17,859 nucleotides of DNA from Lentzea aerocolonigenes (GCF_000955955.1 NZ_JYJG01000392.1:1-17859), one strand, 5' to 3'. Shown: positions 1 to 7,418, counted from the first letter of the stretch. Made by a program: numbers and translations. The notes: generated from the sequence alone by a model not told the origin.

Positions 1-1346
1 GAGTCCCAGACGCGTGAACCGCGGAAGTAACCGTTGCCGCCCTTGCCCTTGTTCCACGAGCCGTCGAGCTCGTTGTTCACGATCTGGAGGTTCTTGGCCT
101 CCTCGGTGACGATCGGGTGCGACCCGGTCATCTCCGCCTTGATGCCGCGCACCCAGGAGTTGGTCGCCCACTTGAAGACGATGCCGTGCATCTCGGCGGC
201 GGGGGCCATGTTGCCGTAGTTGTCGGTCGCCTCGTTGCGGTCGAGTCCTGGCATCGCCTGGGTGAAGCCGAAGTCCTCGAAACCGACGCCTTCCACCGGG
301 TCCAGCAGCGGCGAGACCTTGGAGTCGTAGGTGGCCCCGTCGATCGGCGCCGAACCGTCCGAAGTGGAGTTCACCGGGACGTCGAACTCCAGCGGCTTGT
401 CCAGCGTCACCGTGTTGCCGGAGACCGAGGTGACGGTGAAGATCTGCTGCCGCATGTGCATGTTCAGCATCGGCCACTCGGTGCCGGTCGCCTGCTGCTG
501 CTCGTAGAACTTGACCGAGTTGGCGGCGCGGACGTTCACGAACATGCCGGCTTTGATCTTGGTGGCCGACTGGACGGCGATCGTGCGGTCACCGGTCCTG
601 GCCGAGGTGGCGACCTTCGCACCGGCCTTCCAGTGCACGTTGATCGTGCCCTCGAAGATGTCCTTGCGGTTGGCGGGAGCGGCGGCGTAGTCGCTCGCGT
701 AGCTCGGGTCGACGCCACGTGACTGCACGCGGAACAGGCCGCGGCCGGGCCACAGCCAGCCGCCCTTGCCCGCGCCCGAGGTCATGCCGTCCTCGTCCCA
801 GTCGGAACCGTCCGGGGTGAGGGCGTCGTAGAGGGTGTTCGCGTCCGGCCGGTAGGTGATCTTCGTGGCGTCCTTGCCGGCGCCTCTGATGATCAGGTAG
901 TCGGCGTCCACGTGCAGTTCGCGCGACACGGCCAGCTCCCCGGAGGGCAGCGTGATCAGGCTGAGCTTGGTGTAGCTCGCGGACGGCGAACAGCCCGTCT
1001 TGATCGAGTCGATGGCCGACTGCAGGCCCGCCGAGTCGTCCTGGCCGTCGTCCGGCTTGACGTTGAACTGGCTCGCGAGCTCGGCCGCGGTGATCTGGCA
1101 GGCCGCGCTGGGGTTGACCTCGCCCGCGCCAGGAAGGTTCTGGCCGCCGCGGTACCCGGCCCTGCTCCAGTCGTAGAGCCCGCTGATCGGCGCCCGGCGG
1201 TTGGCCGCCGAGGTGTCGAGGCCGGTGAGCGCGCCGGGGGCGGGGGCCGCGTCCGCCGCGTTCACGAGCACGGCGATGCCCGTCGCCGCGAGCACTCCCA
1301 CGACACCGAGCACGGCGCTTCGTCGCAACTTTTGTCTTTCGGACAC
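1..1346 (-). CDS. Secreted right-handed beta-helix (pectate-lyase-3-like) protein, C-terminus outside window
   Basis: Reading leftward from a GTG at 1346, an open frame of 448 codons continues past the window edge. The start is set by GGAGG at 1353-1357, 6 nt upstream. The N-terminus has a basic stretch, a hydrophobic core (AVLGVVGVLAATGIAVLV) and Ala-rich cleavage sites around residues 28-35, so it is exported. Residues about 85-170 (DDSAGLQSAIDSI, then LPSGELAVSRELHVDADYLIIRGAGKDATKI) match the opening of Pectate_lyase_3 / GH28-related beta-helix proteins, where a short helix precedes stacked turns. A beta-rich insertion follows, then GVGFEDFGF and later coil-like turns (WVRGIKAEMTGSHPIV, NLQIVNNELDGSW). 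It is probably a polysaccharide-acting or surface protein; lyase or hydrolase activity cannot be assigned because the active-site half may lie outside. It follows the PGA operon by 162 nt and may have its own promoter. Confidence 0.75.
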   Translation of the reverse strand, partial: MSERQKLRRSAVLGVVGVLAATGIAVLVNAADAAPAPGALTGLDTSAANRRAPISGLYDWSRAGYRGGQNLPGAGEVNPSAACQITAAELASQFNVKPDDGQDDSAGLQSAIDSIKTGCSPSASYTKLSLITLPSGELAVSRELHVDADYLIIRGAGKDATKITYRPDANTLYDALTPDGSDWDEDGMTSGAGKGGWLWPGRGLFRVQSRGVDPSYASDYAAAPANRKDIFEGTINVHWKAGAKVATSARTGDRTIAVQSATKIKAGMFVNVRAANSVKFYEQQQATGTEWPMLNMHMRQQIFTVTSVSGNTVTLDKPLEFDVPVNSTSDGSAPIDGATYDSKVSPLLDPVEGVGFEDFGFTQAMPGLDRNEATDNYGNMAPAAEMHGIVFKWATNSWVRGIKAEMTGSHPIVTEEAKNLQIVNNELDGSWNKGKGGNGYFRGSRVWD

Positions 1347-1383
1347 GACTGGCCTCCAGAGGAAAAGGGCGGCGTGGGCTGAA

Positions 1384-1413
1384 ATTGTGAATAGCTGCTG
1401 ACGCCTCAGTCAA
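1384..1413 (-). promoter_or_regulatory. Candidate promoter for the beta-helix gene
   Basis: On the minus strand TTGACT (1413-1408) is followed after 18 nt by CACAAT (1389-1384), a reasonable -35/-10 pair for a housekeeping sigma factor. It lies about 40 nt upstream of the GTG at 1346. The spacer holds a short inverted repeat, CTGA-cgcc-TCAG (1398-1409). This rests on consensus matching only. Confidence 0.35.
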
Positions 1414-1467
1414 TGGCCGGGGAAGAATTCGTGACGAGGTTCGAGTATGTGAAAATCAGGTGCGTGA

Positions 1468-1503
1468 AATAAGGAATTGGCGAACGTTTGCAAAATCCTT
1501 ATT
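1468..1503. terminator. 36-nt near-palindrome after the NlpC-like gene (terminator or operator)
   Basis: The outer arms AATAAGGA (1468-1475) and TCCTTATT (1496-1503) are perfect complements, and the two 18-nt halves agree at 15 of 18 positions across the whole element. It begins 5 nt beyond the stop codon of the gene ending at 1509, which fits a transcription terminator. However, it is AT-rich, has no U tract and is almost free of loop, which fits a dimeric-protein operator for the beta-helix gene as well. Confidence 0.5.
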
Positions 1504-1508
1504 CGCCG

Positions 1509-2465
1509 TCAGAGGCGGCGCACGCTGTACAGGACCGGGCTCTTCCTGTTCCCCTGGTTGAAGAGCGCCACGTCGTTGCTGAACGCCGGCCCGTCGGTGC
1601 GCTTGCGGCTGGACAGGAACCGGGGCCTGCCGTTCTGGTCGAGGCCGAAGAAGATCCCGACGCTGTCGACCTCCGTGCCCCCGGCCGCGAAGAACAACAG
1701 ATCGCCGGGTTGCAGTGCCAATCGGTCGGCGGGGATCGGGGCGCCCTCGTCGAGTGCGGCCATGGCTTTCGGCGTGCGGGGCAGGCCTGTTCCGGCACCG
1801 GAGGCCGAGCGGAGTGGATAACCCGCGCGGTAGCCGTAGACCATGCGCACATAACCGGCCGGATCGAGTGCGCCGTAGCCGTCCGGCTCTGGTTTCTCCG
1901 TCGGCCCGCCGGGGAACGACCACGTGACGCCGAGGTAGTCGCAGAAGTCGGCGCGACCGAACCGGGCGTCGCCGCGGAACCTCACGGCCTTCGCATCGGT
2001 CGCCTGCGCCGCGCCGTTGAGGTACTGCGCCGCCACGGCGAGCACGTCGTCACTGCGGTCGGTCAGTGCCGCGTCCAGCCATGACCGCAGCCACGCGGCG
2101 TGTTCGGCGTTGGCAGTCCACGGTTCTGGCGTCAATCGAACCCACGCCGGGGTGGTCACCTGAACCTGGGTGCGCGCAGGGTTCTGGAACGTGCGCGTGG
2201 GACCGTTGATCAGCGCCGTGCGCGCGCCGTCCGTGAACGTCGCGACGATGACACCCCGCTCGTCCCGGACCACTGTGCGCGCGGGCGCGGTGAGCCGTTC
2301 GAAGCGGTAGGCGCTGGCCGGAGTGGCCGGCGTGATGCGGATGCTCGCCCCGGTCTGCCGGAACGCGCGGTGGCGGTCCTCGGTCGCCAGATGGGCGACC
2401 GCGGCGGCGGACGAGGCGATCACCGTGCACAGCACGACGACGTTGACAGCGAGTCGGCGGGACAC
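1509..2465 (-). CDS. NlpC/P60-like secreted protein with lost catalytic residues (pseudoenzyme)
   Basis: A 318-residue protein starting at GTG 2465; AAGGAGG at 2470-2476 overlaps the pgsC stop codon and sets the start. An N-terminal hydrophobic segment (LAVNVVVLCTVIASSAAAVAHL) indicates a signal peptide or anchor. The middle domain (VVRDERGVIVATFTDGARTALINGP, then TTPAWVRLTPEPW) and the C-terminal NlpC/P60-like domain match the protein at 10156-11103 along their length. That copy has DCSGFLRMVLGYRSGYPL where this one has DPAGYVRMVYGYRAGYPL, and DHSAIYLGVD where this has DSVGIFFGLD. Both the catalytic Cys (to Pro) and the catalytic His (to Ser) are therefore gone while the fold-defining residues remain. 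It probably binds rather than cuts a gamma-glutamyl or peptidoglycan substrate. It is the last gene of the operon, 10 nt after pgsC. The NlpC/P60 assignment is family knowledge; the binding role is inference. Confidence 0.8.
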   Translation of the reverse strand: MSRRLAVNVVVLCTVIASSAAAVAHLATEDRHRAFRQTGASIRITPATPASAYRFERLTAPARTVVRDERGVIVATFTDGARTALINGPTRTFQNPARTQVQVTTPAWVRLTPEPWTANAEHAAWLRSWLDAALTDRSDDVLAVAAQYLNGAAQATDAKAVRFRGDARFGRADFCDYLGVTWSFPGGPTEKPEPDGYGALDPAGYVRMVYGYRAGYPLRSASGAGTGLPRTPKAMAALDEGAPIPADRLALQPGDLLFFAAGGTEVDSVGIFFGLDQNGRPRFLSSRKRTDGPAFSNDVALFNQGNRKSPVLYSVRRL

Positions 2466-2475
2466 CGCGCCTCCT

Positions 2476-2958
2476 TCAGGTGGTGGGAACGAGACCGACG
2501 AGGACACCGCTGGCGAGCACGCCGTAGGTGACGAGGCTGACCGACCCGGTGGCCACCACGGTCGCGGCCGCCGGCTGGCGGACGAGCTGGTAGGCGATCA
2601 GGCCGGGCACGACGAAGCCGAGCGTCTCGTGCACGTACAGCAGCGGGTAGTCGTTCTGGATGAGGATGAACAACGACGTCTGCAACAGAACGCTGAGCAG
2701 CACGACGGCTGCGAACAACCGCTTGCCGTAGAGGATCACGACGCGCTGCAGACCCTTGGTGCCCAAATAGGTCAGCGCCGTCATGAGCACGACGATCGCC
2801 GCCCGCCGGTAGTCCTCGACGAGCGTGAGGGCGAGCCAGCCGGGCGTGATCATGCCGCCGGGCGAGAGGTTCGACGTGAGGTAGCAGAGCAGCGAGAACA
2901 CCAGCCCGATCGCGAGACCGAGCGTGGCCACCTCCGGCTGCAACGCGCCGCTGATCAT
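2476..2958 (-). CDS. pgsC: PgsC/CapC, membrane subunit of poly-gamma-glutamate synthase
   Basis: A 160-residue, very hydrophobic protein with about five membrane segments (LGLAIGLVFSLLCYL, AAIVVLMTALTYLG, LFAAVVLLSVLL, TLGFVVPGLIAYQLV, VSLVTYGVLASGVLV). The early motif LSPGGMITPGWLAL and the central LQRVVILYGKRLFAAVVLL are typical of the CapC/PgsC family, and the length is near the family norm of about 150. In Bacillus, PgsC works with PgsB in ATP-dependent polymerisation of glutamate through gamma-amide bonds at the membrane. Its ATG at 2958 overlaps the pgsB stop (ATGA), the usual sign of translational coupling. The next gene starts 10 nt after its stop. The polymer could be a related gamma-glutamyl compound rather than PGA. 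Confidence 0.9.
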   Translation of the reverse strand: MISGALQPEVATLGLAIGLVFSLLCYLTSNLSPGGMITPGWLALTLVEDYRRAAIVVLMTALTYLGTKGLQRVVILYGKRLFAAVVLLSVLLQTSLFILIQNDYPLLYVHETLGFVVPGLIAYQLVRQPAAATVVATGSVSLVTYGVLASGVLVGLVPTT

Positions 2959-4427
2959 GGCGTGGTCCGTTCTGTGGGGGAGAGCCGGCCGCAGGACTCG
3001 TGGCCTGGAGCGCTGGCATCCGGGCGGATGTGCCGGTCGGCTCGGGGCGGTGGGGTGGCGTGGTGGCTCGGGGAGATCGGTTCCGCGGGGAGGAACCAGC
3101 CGGGGTGCGCCTCGGTGCGGTCCGGGGTGCTGTGCCGCGCCCGGTCGGGTTGGGACGGCAGGACTTCTTCGTGGTCTGAGGTGCCGCGCTCCACCCTGGT
3201 CAGCCGGTTGGGTTGGGACGGCAGGACCTCCCCGTCGCCTGAGGTGGCGCGCTCCACCCTGGTCAACCGGTCCAGCTGTTCCAGCAGCACTTCCCCGTGC
3301 CCGTGGATGTTGCCGATGGCGGCGAGCGAGATCGACTCGCCGTCCGTGCCAAGAACCCCTTGCAGCAGCTCGTCCGGATCACGCTTGCCGCCGAGATCGT
3401 CCAGCCGCCCCTGCCACGAGCGCGGGATCGTGAGCGCCGCACTGCGGGTGGGTTCGCCGATCAGCACCACCCGCGCCGGGGCGAGTTTGCCGACCAGCGC
3501 GCCCATCTGGCCGTTGCGCTCGACGCGGTCCGGGCGGCAGTTGATCACCAGGTGCAGCGGCCGGGAGATCACGCCGCGCTCCAGCAGCAGCTCGATGTTC
3601 ATCAGCGTCGACTCGGGGTCGTTGGCGGCGAAGACGTTCGCGAACCGCACGTGCCGGTCGTCCACGTGGTAGCGGTGCACCTGCAGCACACCGGGATCCG
3701 GCGGTGCGTCCCACATCCCTTTCAGGGCGAGGTCCCGGTCGACCCCGCACAGCTCCGCCACTGCGATCGCGATGGCGACGTTCTCCTTGAACGTGATCCA
3801 GGAGAACCCGCTCATCTCGGCGTCGGTCACCGACTCGGGGTCGGCCTCGACCAGCTCGCACCCGCGGCGGGCCGCCTCCGCGCGCAGGATCTCGACGCGT
3901 TCCGTCTCGGCCGTGACGCAGATGCCGCCGACCGGCATCGAGCGGCACAGCGACCGGGCGACGTCGTCGAGCGTCGGCCCCATCTCGGCGAGGTGGTCCT
4001 CGCGGACGTTGCACAGCACGCCGATCGTCGACCGGATCAGCTTGGACTGGTTGATCTCCTGCAGGTCCGGCGCGACGGCCATGCACTCCATCACCAGCGC
4101 GTCTGGCCGGTACGCGGCCGCGCGGCGGACGATGCCGATCTGCTCCACCACGTTCGCGATGCCGAACTTGCGGTAGACCGGTTCCTCGGTCGCGTCCGGG
4201 TGGATGAACCGGGCGGCGGTCCCGGTCGTCTTCGCCACGGTGACCAGGGATCCGCCGCGCAACGCTCCCGCGCACAGCCGGGTGATCGAGCTCTTCCCGC
4301 GGATGCCGTTGACCAGGATCCGGGTCTGGATGCGGCGCAGGTTCCGGTAGTGCCTGCGCTGCTCCACGACACCACCGGCCAGAAGCGTCGCACAGGCGAT
4401 CAGGTAGACAGCGTGCAGGAAGTGCAT
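2955..4427 (-). CDS. pgsB: PgsB/CapB, poly-gamma-glutamate synthase ligase subunit
   Basis: A 490-residue Mur-ligase-related amide ligase. The start chosen is ATG 4427, which overlaps the previous stop as TGATG and has GAAGG a few nt upstream; an in-frame start at 4472 would lie inside the preceding gene. Residues 1-21 form a membrane anchor. The P-loop is GIRGKSS at residues 41-47, followed by KTTGTAARF (66-74). Family blocks LVMECMAVAPDLQ (111-123), VLCNVREDHLAEMG (137-150), VFAANDPEST (265-274) and LVINCRPDRVERNGQM (293-308) are all present, so it should be active: it phosphorylates and joins glutamate via gamma-carboxyl groups. The conserved part ends near IGNIHGHGE (371-379). About 105 extra residues follow, rich in Pro, Arg, His and Glu, and opening with two near-identical 21-residue repeats. 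That tail is unlike the family norm of about 390-400 residues and is probably disordered. Confidence 0.92.
   Translation of the reverse strand: MHFLHAVYLIACATLLAGGVVEQRRHYRNLRRIQTRILVNGIRGKSSITRLCAGALRGGSLVTVAKTTGTAARFIHPDATEEPVYRKFGIANVVEQIGIVRRAAAYRPDALVMECMAVAPDLQEINQSKLIRSTIGVLCNVREDHLAEMGPTLDDVARSLCRSMPVGGICVTAETERVEILRAEAARRGCELVEADPESVTDAEMSGFSWITFKENVAIAIAVAELCGVDRDLALKGMWDAPPDPGVLQVHRYHVDDRHVRFANVFAANDPESTLMNIELLLERGVISRPLHLVINCRPDRVERNGQMGALVGKLAPARVVLIGEPTRSAALTIPRSWQGRLDDLGGKRDPDELLQGVLGTDGESISLAAIGNIHGHGEVLLEQLDRLTRVERATSGDGEVLPSQPNRLTRVERGTSDHEEVLPSQPDRARHSTPDRTEAHPGWFLPAEPISPSHHATPPPRADRHIRPDASAPGHESCGRLSPTERTTP
3141..3310. repeat. 63-bp tandem repeat within the 3' end of pgsB
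   Basis: Units 3141-3203 and 3204-3266 match at about 55 of 63 positions, and a third, diverged and partial unit follows from 3267. The period is a multiple of three, so each unit adds 21 residues (EVLPSQPxRLTRVERxTSDx on the coding strand) without breaking the frame. It looks like in-frame duplication that built the unusual PgsB tail. Confidence 0.85.
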
Positions 4428-6496
4428 CACGACCGCCTTCGTTCGACTGACTGGCGATGGAGTTCGAGACAACGGGCGACGGTGCCGATCTCGTCGGGCC
4501 GCTGCGGGTAGATGACGGTGGCGGTGTCACCCGCGGCCAGCCGGTCTGCCGAGGCGGCGAGCCTGCGCAACGGCAGCAGGAGCACCAGCAGGAACCAGCC
4601 GAACGCGACCAGTCCGACCACGGAGGACACCAGGGCGGCGAGCCACGCCGTGCGCCGGATGTGGTTGCCCGGCAACGGTAACTGGCTCACCGGCTGCTCG
4701 ACGACGACGGCCCACTGGAGGTCGTTGAAGTCCTTCGAGCCGTAGAGGGCGGCCGAGGCGACCACGGACGTGCGGCCGTCGACCTCCCACACCGCCGGGT
4801 CGGGCACCCCCTTGAGAGTCTTGCTGACGTTGACGCGCAACGGTTCCGCGGCGAGCGGCTCGTACGCCTGGTAGCCGACGGTCGCGGCCACCGTGCGCAG
4901 TTCCGCGTCGACGAGCCGCCCGACCCCGCCGGGTAGCCGGACGAGTGCGGACAGCTTCACCACGTCCAGCTCACCGACCACCACGTAGTTGCTGCCCGGC
5001 ATCGGCGCGGTCGCGTAGATCAGCGGCACCCGGTGCGCGACGCTCTGCTGGTGCAGGCCGGATCCGGGTGGTAAAGGCTCCTCGGCGCGCAACGGCGCCC
5101 GGCCCGCCTGGGCGAGGGTCCGGCCGTCCGGATCGACGACGTAGACGCTCCGGTACCGCTCGCGCCGCGACGTCAGCTCCTGCAACGCGGGCTGGAAGCC
5201 GGCGACGTCGGTGCCGGAGACCAGCGCCGCGAACGACCGCAGGTCCGTCAGGCTCTGCTGGAGGCTGCGCCGCAACCCAGTCGCCGTGGTCGCGGCCAGG
5301 CGTTGAGTGACCTGGACAGCCTGACCGGGCACCTGCACGTCGTGGCGCCCGATCGTGCCGAGCACGGCGCCCGACCACGCCAGCAACACCATCATGGCGA
5401 GCACGACCGCTACCACCGCCGACGGCAGCCTGCGTTGTCGTGCGCCAGGCTGGAACGCGCCCGCGATCCGGTGCGTCTCGGAGATCCACTGCCGTCGCAT
5501 CCGGGCGCCCGGCTGCCCGGACGCCAGCGCCAGCGCGTCCTCGCGCAGCCTGCGGACCGGTCCGACCAGCCCTGCCAGGAGCAGCACCGCCGCGAGCAGC
5601 AGCACCCCGAGCAGCGCGATCACCACCGGCAGCCCGGTACCCGCTCCGGACGCTTCCGCCTGCGGGGTGGCACCGACCAGCAGCAACGACATGCCGAGGC
5701 TGATCCGTCCTCTGGTCAGCGGCGCGTACGCCACGATCGGCACGGTCGCCTGAGCGTCCGCAGTAGGCGGTCCGGTGCCCGCTTTGCCCACGAGATGACC
5801 GGTCTCGCCCTTGGCGGCCACGTCGGCGGCCTGCCGGACGAGCTCGTCGTCGTGGCCGGTGCCGGTCTCGGTGCCGTGCGGCTCGACCACCTCACCGGCG
5901 TCCGTCACGAGCAGCACCGTCTCCGGCAACCGCAGGCTGTCCACGCTCACCGGGGGAATGGTGAGATCGCTCGACACCACGACCACCCGGTTGCCGCCGG
6001 GCAGCGCGTCGGCCGTCACCGCCTGCACCCCGCCGTACCGGTCCGCCATCACCCGGACCGGGACGGACGAGATGTCGTCGAGCGGCACGGACTCGATCGG
6101 CACCGGCTCACCGGCGGACGCCCGCAGCCCGCCCGAGTTGTCCACAACCGCGACTCCGCGCGCGTGCGGGCAGTTCTTGGCGAAGAACGCGATCGTCTGC
6201 TCGTCGGAGCGATCACCCTTGCCGCTGTACAGCTTCACGGCCGTGGTGAGGTCCGCGACCGCCTCGTTCACCGACGCGCCGACCGAATGGGCGAGGTTGG
6301 TGGCGAACCACTGGTGCGACCGCGCGACCACCTCGACCGGCGAGCCGTCCGGCTGCCCGGACAACCTCATCGCGCAGAAGCCCGTGAGCAGCGCGAGAAC
6401 GATCACCATCACGACCAGCGGCACGCGCGCGCCCGACGGGAAGCCCGCCTCCGCGCACTCCCGCTCCAAACTCGTCCGGTCGACGGTGTTGCTCAC
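4427..6496 (-). CDS. Membrane sensor with two extracellular Cache-like domains and two HAMP domains, no output domain
   Basis: A 689-residue protein from GTG 6496 (GGTGAG lies just upstream). The layout is an internal duplication: TM1 about 24-44, outside domain 45-286, TM2 287-311, HAMP-like segment 311-350 (VGPVRRLREDALALASGQPG), TM3 357-383, second outside domain 384-613 and TM4 614-641. The second HAMP (LPLRRLAASADRLAAGDTATV to RPDEIGTVARCLELHRQS) runs to the C-terminus. Both outside domains have Cache-type features, such as YRSVYVVDPDGRTLAQAG followed by VPLIYATAPMPGSNYVVVGELD. Such proteins normally continue into a kinase, cyclase or chemoreceptor domain; here the chain stops directly after HAMP. 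Its TGA overlaps the pgsB ATG as TGATG, so the two are made together. I infer that it senses an extracellular ligand and acts on the PGA synthase by contact. Cache and HAMP calls are by pattern, not by profile search. Confidence 0.75.
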   Translation of the reverse strand: MSNTVDRTSLERECAEAGFPSGARVPLVVMVIVLALLTGFCAMRLSGQPDGSPVEVVARSHQWFATNLAHSVGASVNEAVADLTTAVKLYSGKGDRSDEQTIAFFAKNCPHARGVAVVDNSGGLRASAGEPVPIESVPLDDISSVPVRVMADRYGGVQAVTADALPGGNRVVVVSSDLTIPPVSVDSLRLPETVLLVTDAGEVVEPHGTETGTGHDDELVRQAADVAAKGETGHLVGKAGTGPPTADAQATVPIVAYAPLTRGRISLGMSLLLVGATPQAEASGAGTGLPVVIALLGVLLLAAVLLLAGLVGPVRRLREDALALASGQPGARMRRQWISETHRIAGAFQPGARQRRLPSAVVAVVLAMMVLLAWSGAVLGTIGRHDVQVPGQAVQVTQRLAATTATGLRRSLQQSLTDLRSFAALVSGTDVAGFQPALQELTSRRERYRSVYVVDPDGRTLAQAGRAPLRAEEPLPPGSGLHQQSVAHRVPLIYATAPMPGSNYVVVGELDVVKLSALVRLPGGVGRLVDAELRTVAATVGYQAYEPLAAEPLRVNVSKTLKGVPDPAVWEVDGRTSVVASAALYGSKDFNDLQWAVVVEQPVSQLPLPGNHIRRTAWLAALVSSVVGLVAFGWFLLVLLLPLRRLAASADRLAAGDTATVIYPQRPDEIGTVARCLELHRQSVERRRS

Positions 6497-6522
6497 TTGC
6501 TCACCGCCCTACGTTGGTGCAC
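6497..6522. promoter_or_regulatory. Very short divergent start region (26 bp)
   Basis: Only 26 bp separate the GTG of the minus-strand sensor gene (6496) from the ATG of the plus-strand lipoprotein gene (6523). Promoter elements for each must therefore lie inside the other's coding sequence. On the plus strand TACGTT at 6510-6515 would place a transcript start at or next to the ATG, that is, a leaderless message, which agrees with the lack of a purine-rich ribosome site there. The -35 side is weak (TTGCTC at 6489-6494, short spacer). Confidence 0.4.
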
Positions 6523-7383
6523 ATGCGAATCGCGGTACTGGCCCTGCTGCTGGCCGGCTGCACGGCCGCGGTCGATCCGGCACCGCGCGTCGACCTGGAA
6601 CACCGTGTGGTGGAGTTCGCCGAGGGCCTGTCGCCCAGCGCGCCCTACAGAGCGCCCGACTCCGTTGAACGCGACACCGCGTTGAGAGCGCTGATGCCGC
6701 TGCTGGACGGCACCGCCACCGAGGCGGACGGGTTGCGTCCCTTGGGTTTCACAGTTGACTCCGGAGTGGACGGCGCGAGCGGCAGACAGTTCGTGCTCGC
6801 CACCACGAAACCCGGCGCCGAGCAGGGCTGGGGCATGTACATCGCGGACCGGTCCACCACCCCGAGACTCGTGATCGAGGTGCCGCACCCGAACGCGGAC
6901 CTCGACACCGAGGCGCTCGGCATCGAGCTCTACCGGCGCACACCGGGCGCGGTCGTGCTGATCGCCGGAGCACACCGCCGGGCCGCGGGGGAGCAGGCCG
7001 ACGTCGCCCACCACACCGACGCGCTTTTTCACGCTGTCGCAACGGATCTGGCGGGGCGCGGGCTGCCGCAGGTGCAGCTGCACGGGTTCGCCGAGCAGAG
7101 CCTGCCCGGTTCCGACGTCGTGGTGTCGACGGGTCAGGGTCGTCCAGGACCGGCCGCCCGGCGGGTGGCCGATCGAGTCGGGGCGGCGGGCCTCGCGACC
7201 TGCCGCGGCTGGGACGACGAGTGCGGGAATCTCGAAGGGACGAGGAACGTGCAGGGAAAAGCTGCTGCTGAACACGGCTTTGTGTTCCTCCACATCGAAG
7301 TGACGGGACGACTGCGCGAGTCGGTTGCATCGCGAGCGGAACTCGCCCAGGCTCTGGCGGAAGCGGACGTCTCCGCCGGGTGA
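6523..7383 (+). CDS. Lipoprotein, probable poly-gamma-glutamate hydrolase-like zinc hydrolase
   Basis: A 286-residue protein beginning MRIAVLALLLAGCTA, a signal sequence with lipobox LAGC and lipidated Cys13, so it is anchored outside the membrane. I chose ATG 6523; GTG 6517 is an alternative. Motifs occur in the order IEVPHPNADLDTEALGIEL (118-136), AGAHRRAAG (149-156), DVAHHTDALFHAV (160-172), QLHGFAE (185-191) and FLHIEVTGRLR (255-265). This order (PH..E, a His-rich middle, HG, then a late IE) recalls phage PghP / Gamma_PGA_hydro proteins, a carboxypeptidase-like zinc family that cuts PGA. Candidate zinc or catalytic residues are His122, Asp126 or Glu130, His187 and Glu259. Spacing near His122 differs from PghP, so this is an inference supported by the position between pgsA and the pgsBC operon. 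It may release or recycle polymer at the cell surface. Confidence 0.55.
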   Translation: MRIAVLALLLAGCTAAVDPAPRVDLEHRVVEFAEGLSPSAPYRAPDSVERDTALRALMPLLDGTATEADGLRPLGFTVDSGVDGASGRQFVLATTKPGAEQGWGMYIADRSTTPRLVIEVPHPNADLDTEALGIELYRRTPGAVVLIAGAHRRAAGEQADVAHHTDALFHAVATDLAGRGLPQVQLHGFAEQSLPGSDVVVSTGQGRPGPAARRVADRVGAAGLATCRGWDDECGNLEGTRNVQGKAAAEHGFVFLHIEVTGRLRESVASRAELAQALAEADVSAG

Positions 7384-7418
7384 TCAGTCCACTAAGGACG
7401 TTTCACCTCGGCGGGGAG
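7371..7418. terminator. Bidirectional terminator hairpin holding both stop codons
   Basis: Arms CTCCGCCGGGTGA and TCACCTCGGCGGGGAG pair over about 12 bp with a single-base bulge (CCGCCG-GGTGA against TCACC-T-CGGCGG). An inner stem, GTCC (7387-7390) with GGAC (7396-7399), closes on a 5-nt loop. The plus-strand stop TGA (7381-7383) and the minus-strand stop TAG (7394-7392) both fall in the structure, so one element can end both convergent genes. Confidence 0.6.

Noticed and set aside
589..1413. A long Arg-rich minus-strand reading frame over the beta-helix gene
   Set aside because: It is a frame-shifted shadow: low-complexity Arg/Gly/Pro composition, no domain, and no ribosome site. The frame starting at GTG 1346 gives a signal peptide and a coherent secreted protein.
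2323..3672. 449-codon plus-strand frame opposite pgsC and pgsB
   Set aside because: Composition is Arg/His/Ser-rich without motifs, and the opposite strand holds clear PgsB and PgsC sequence with coupled start and stop signals.
5303..6685. 460-codon plus-strand frame opposite the sensor gene
   Set aside because: His/Arg/Gln-rich shadow with no recognisable domain; the minus-strand gene has membrane segments and HAMP motifs.
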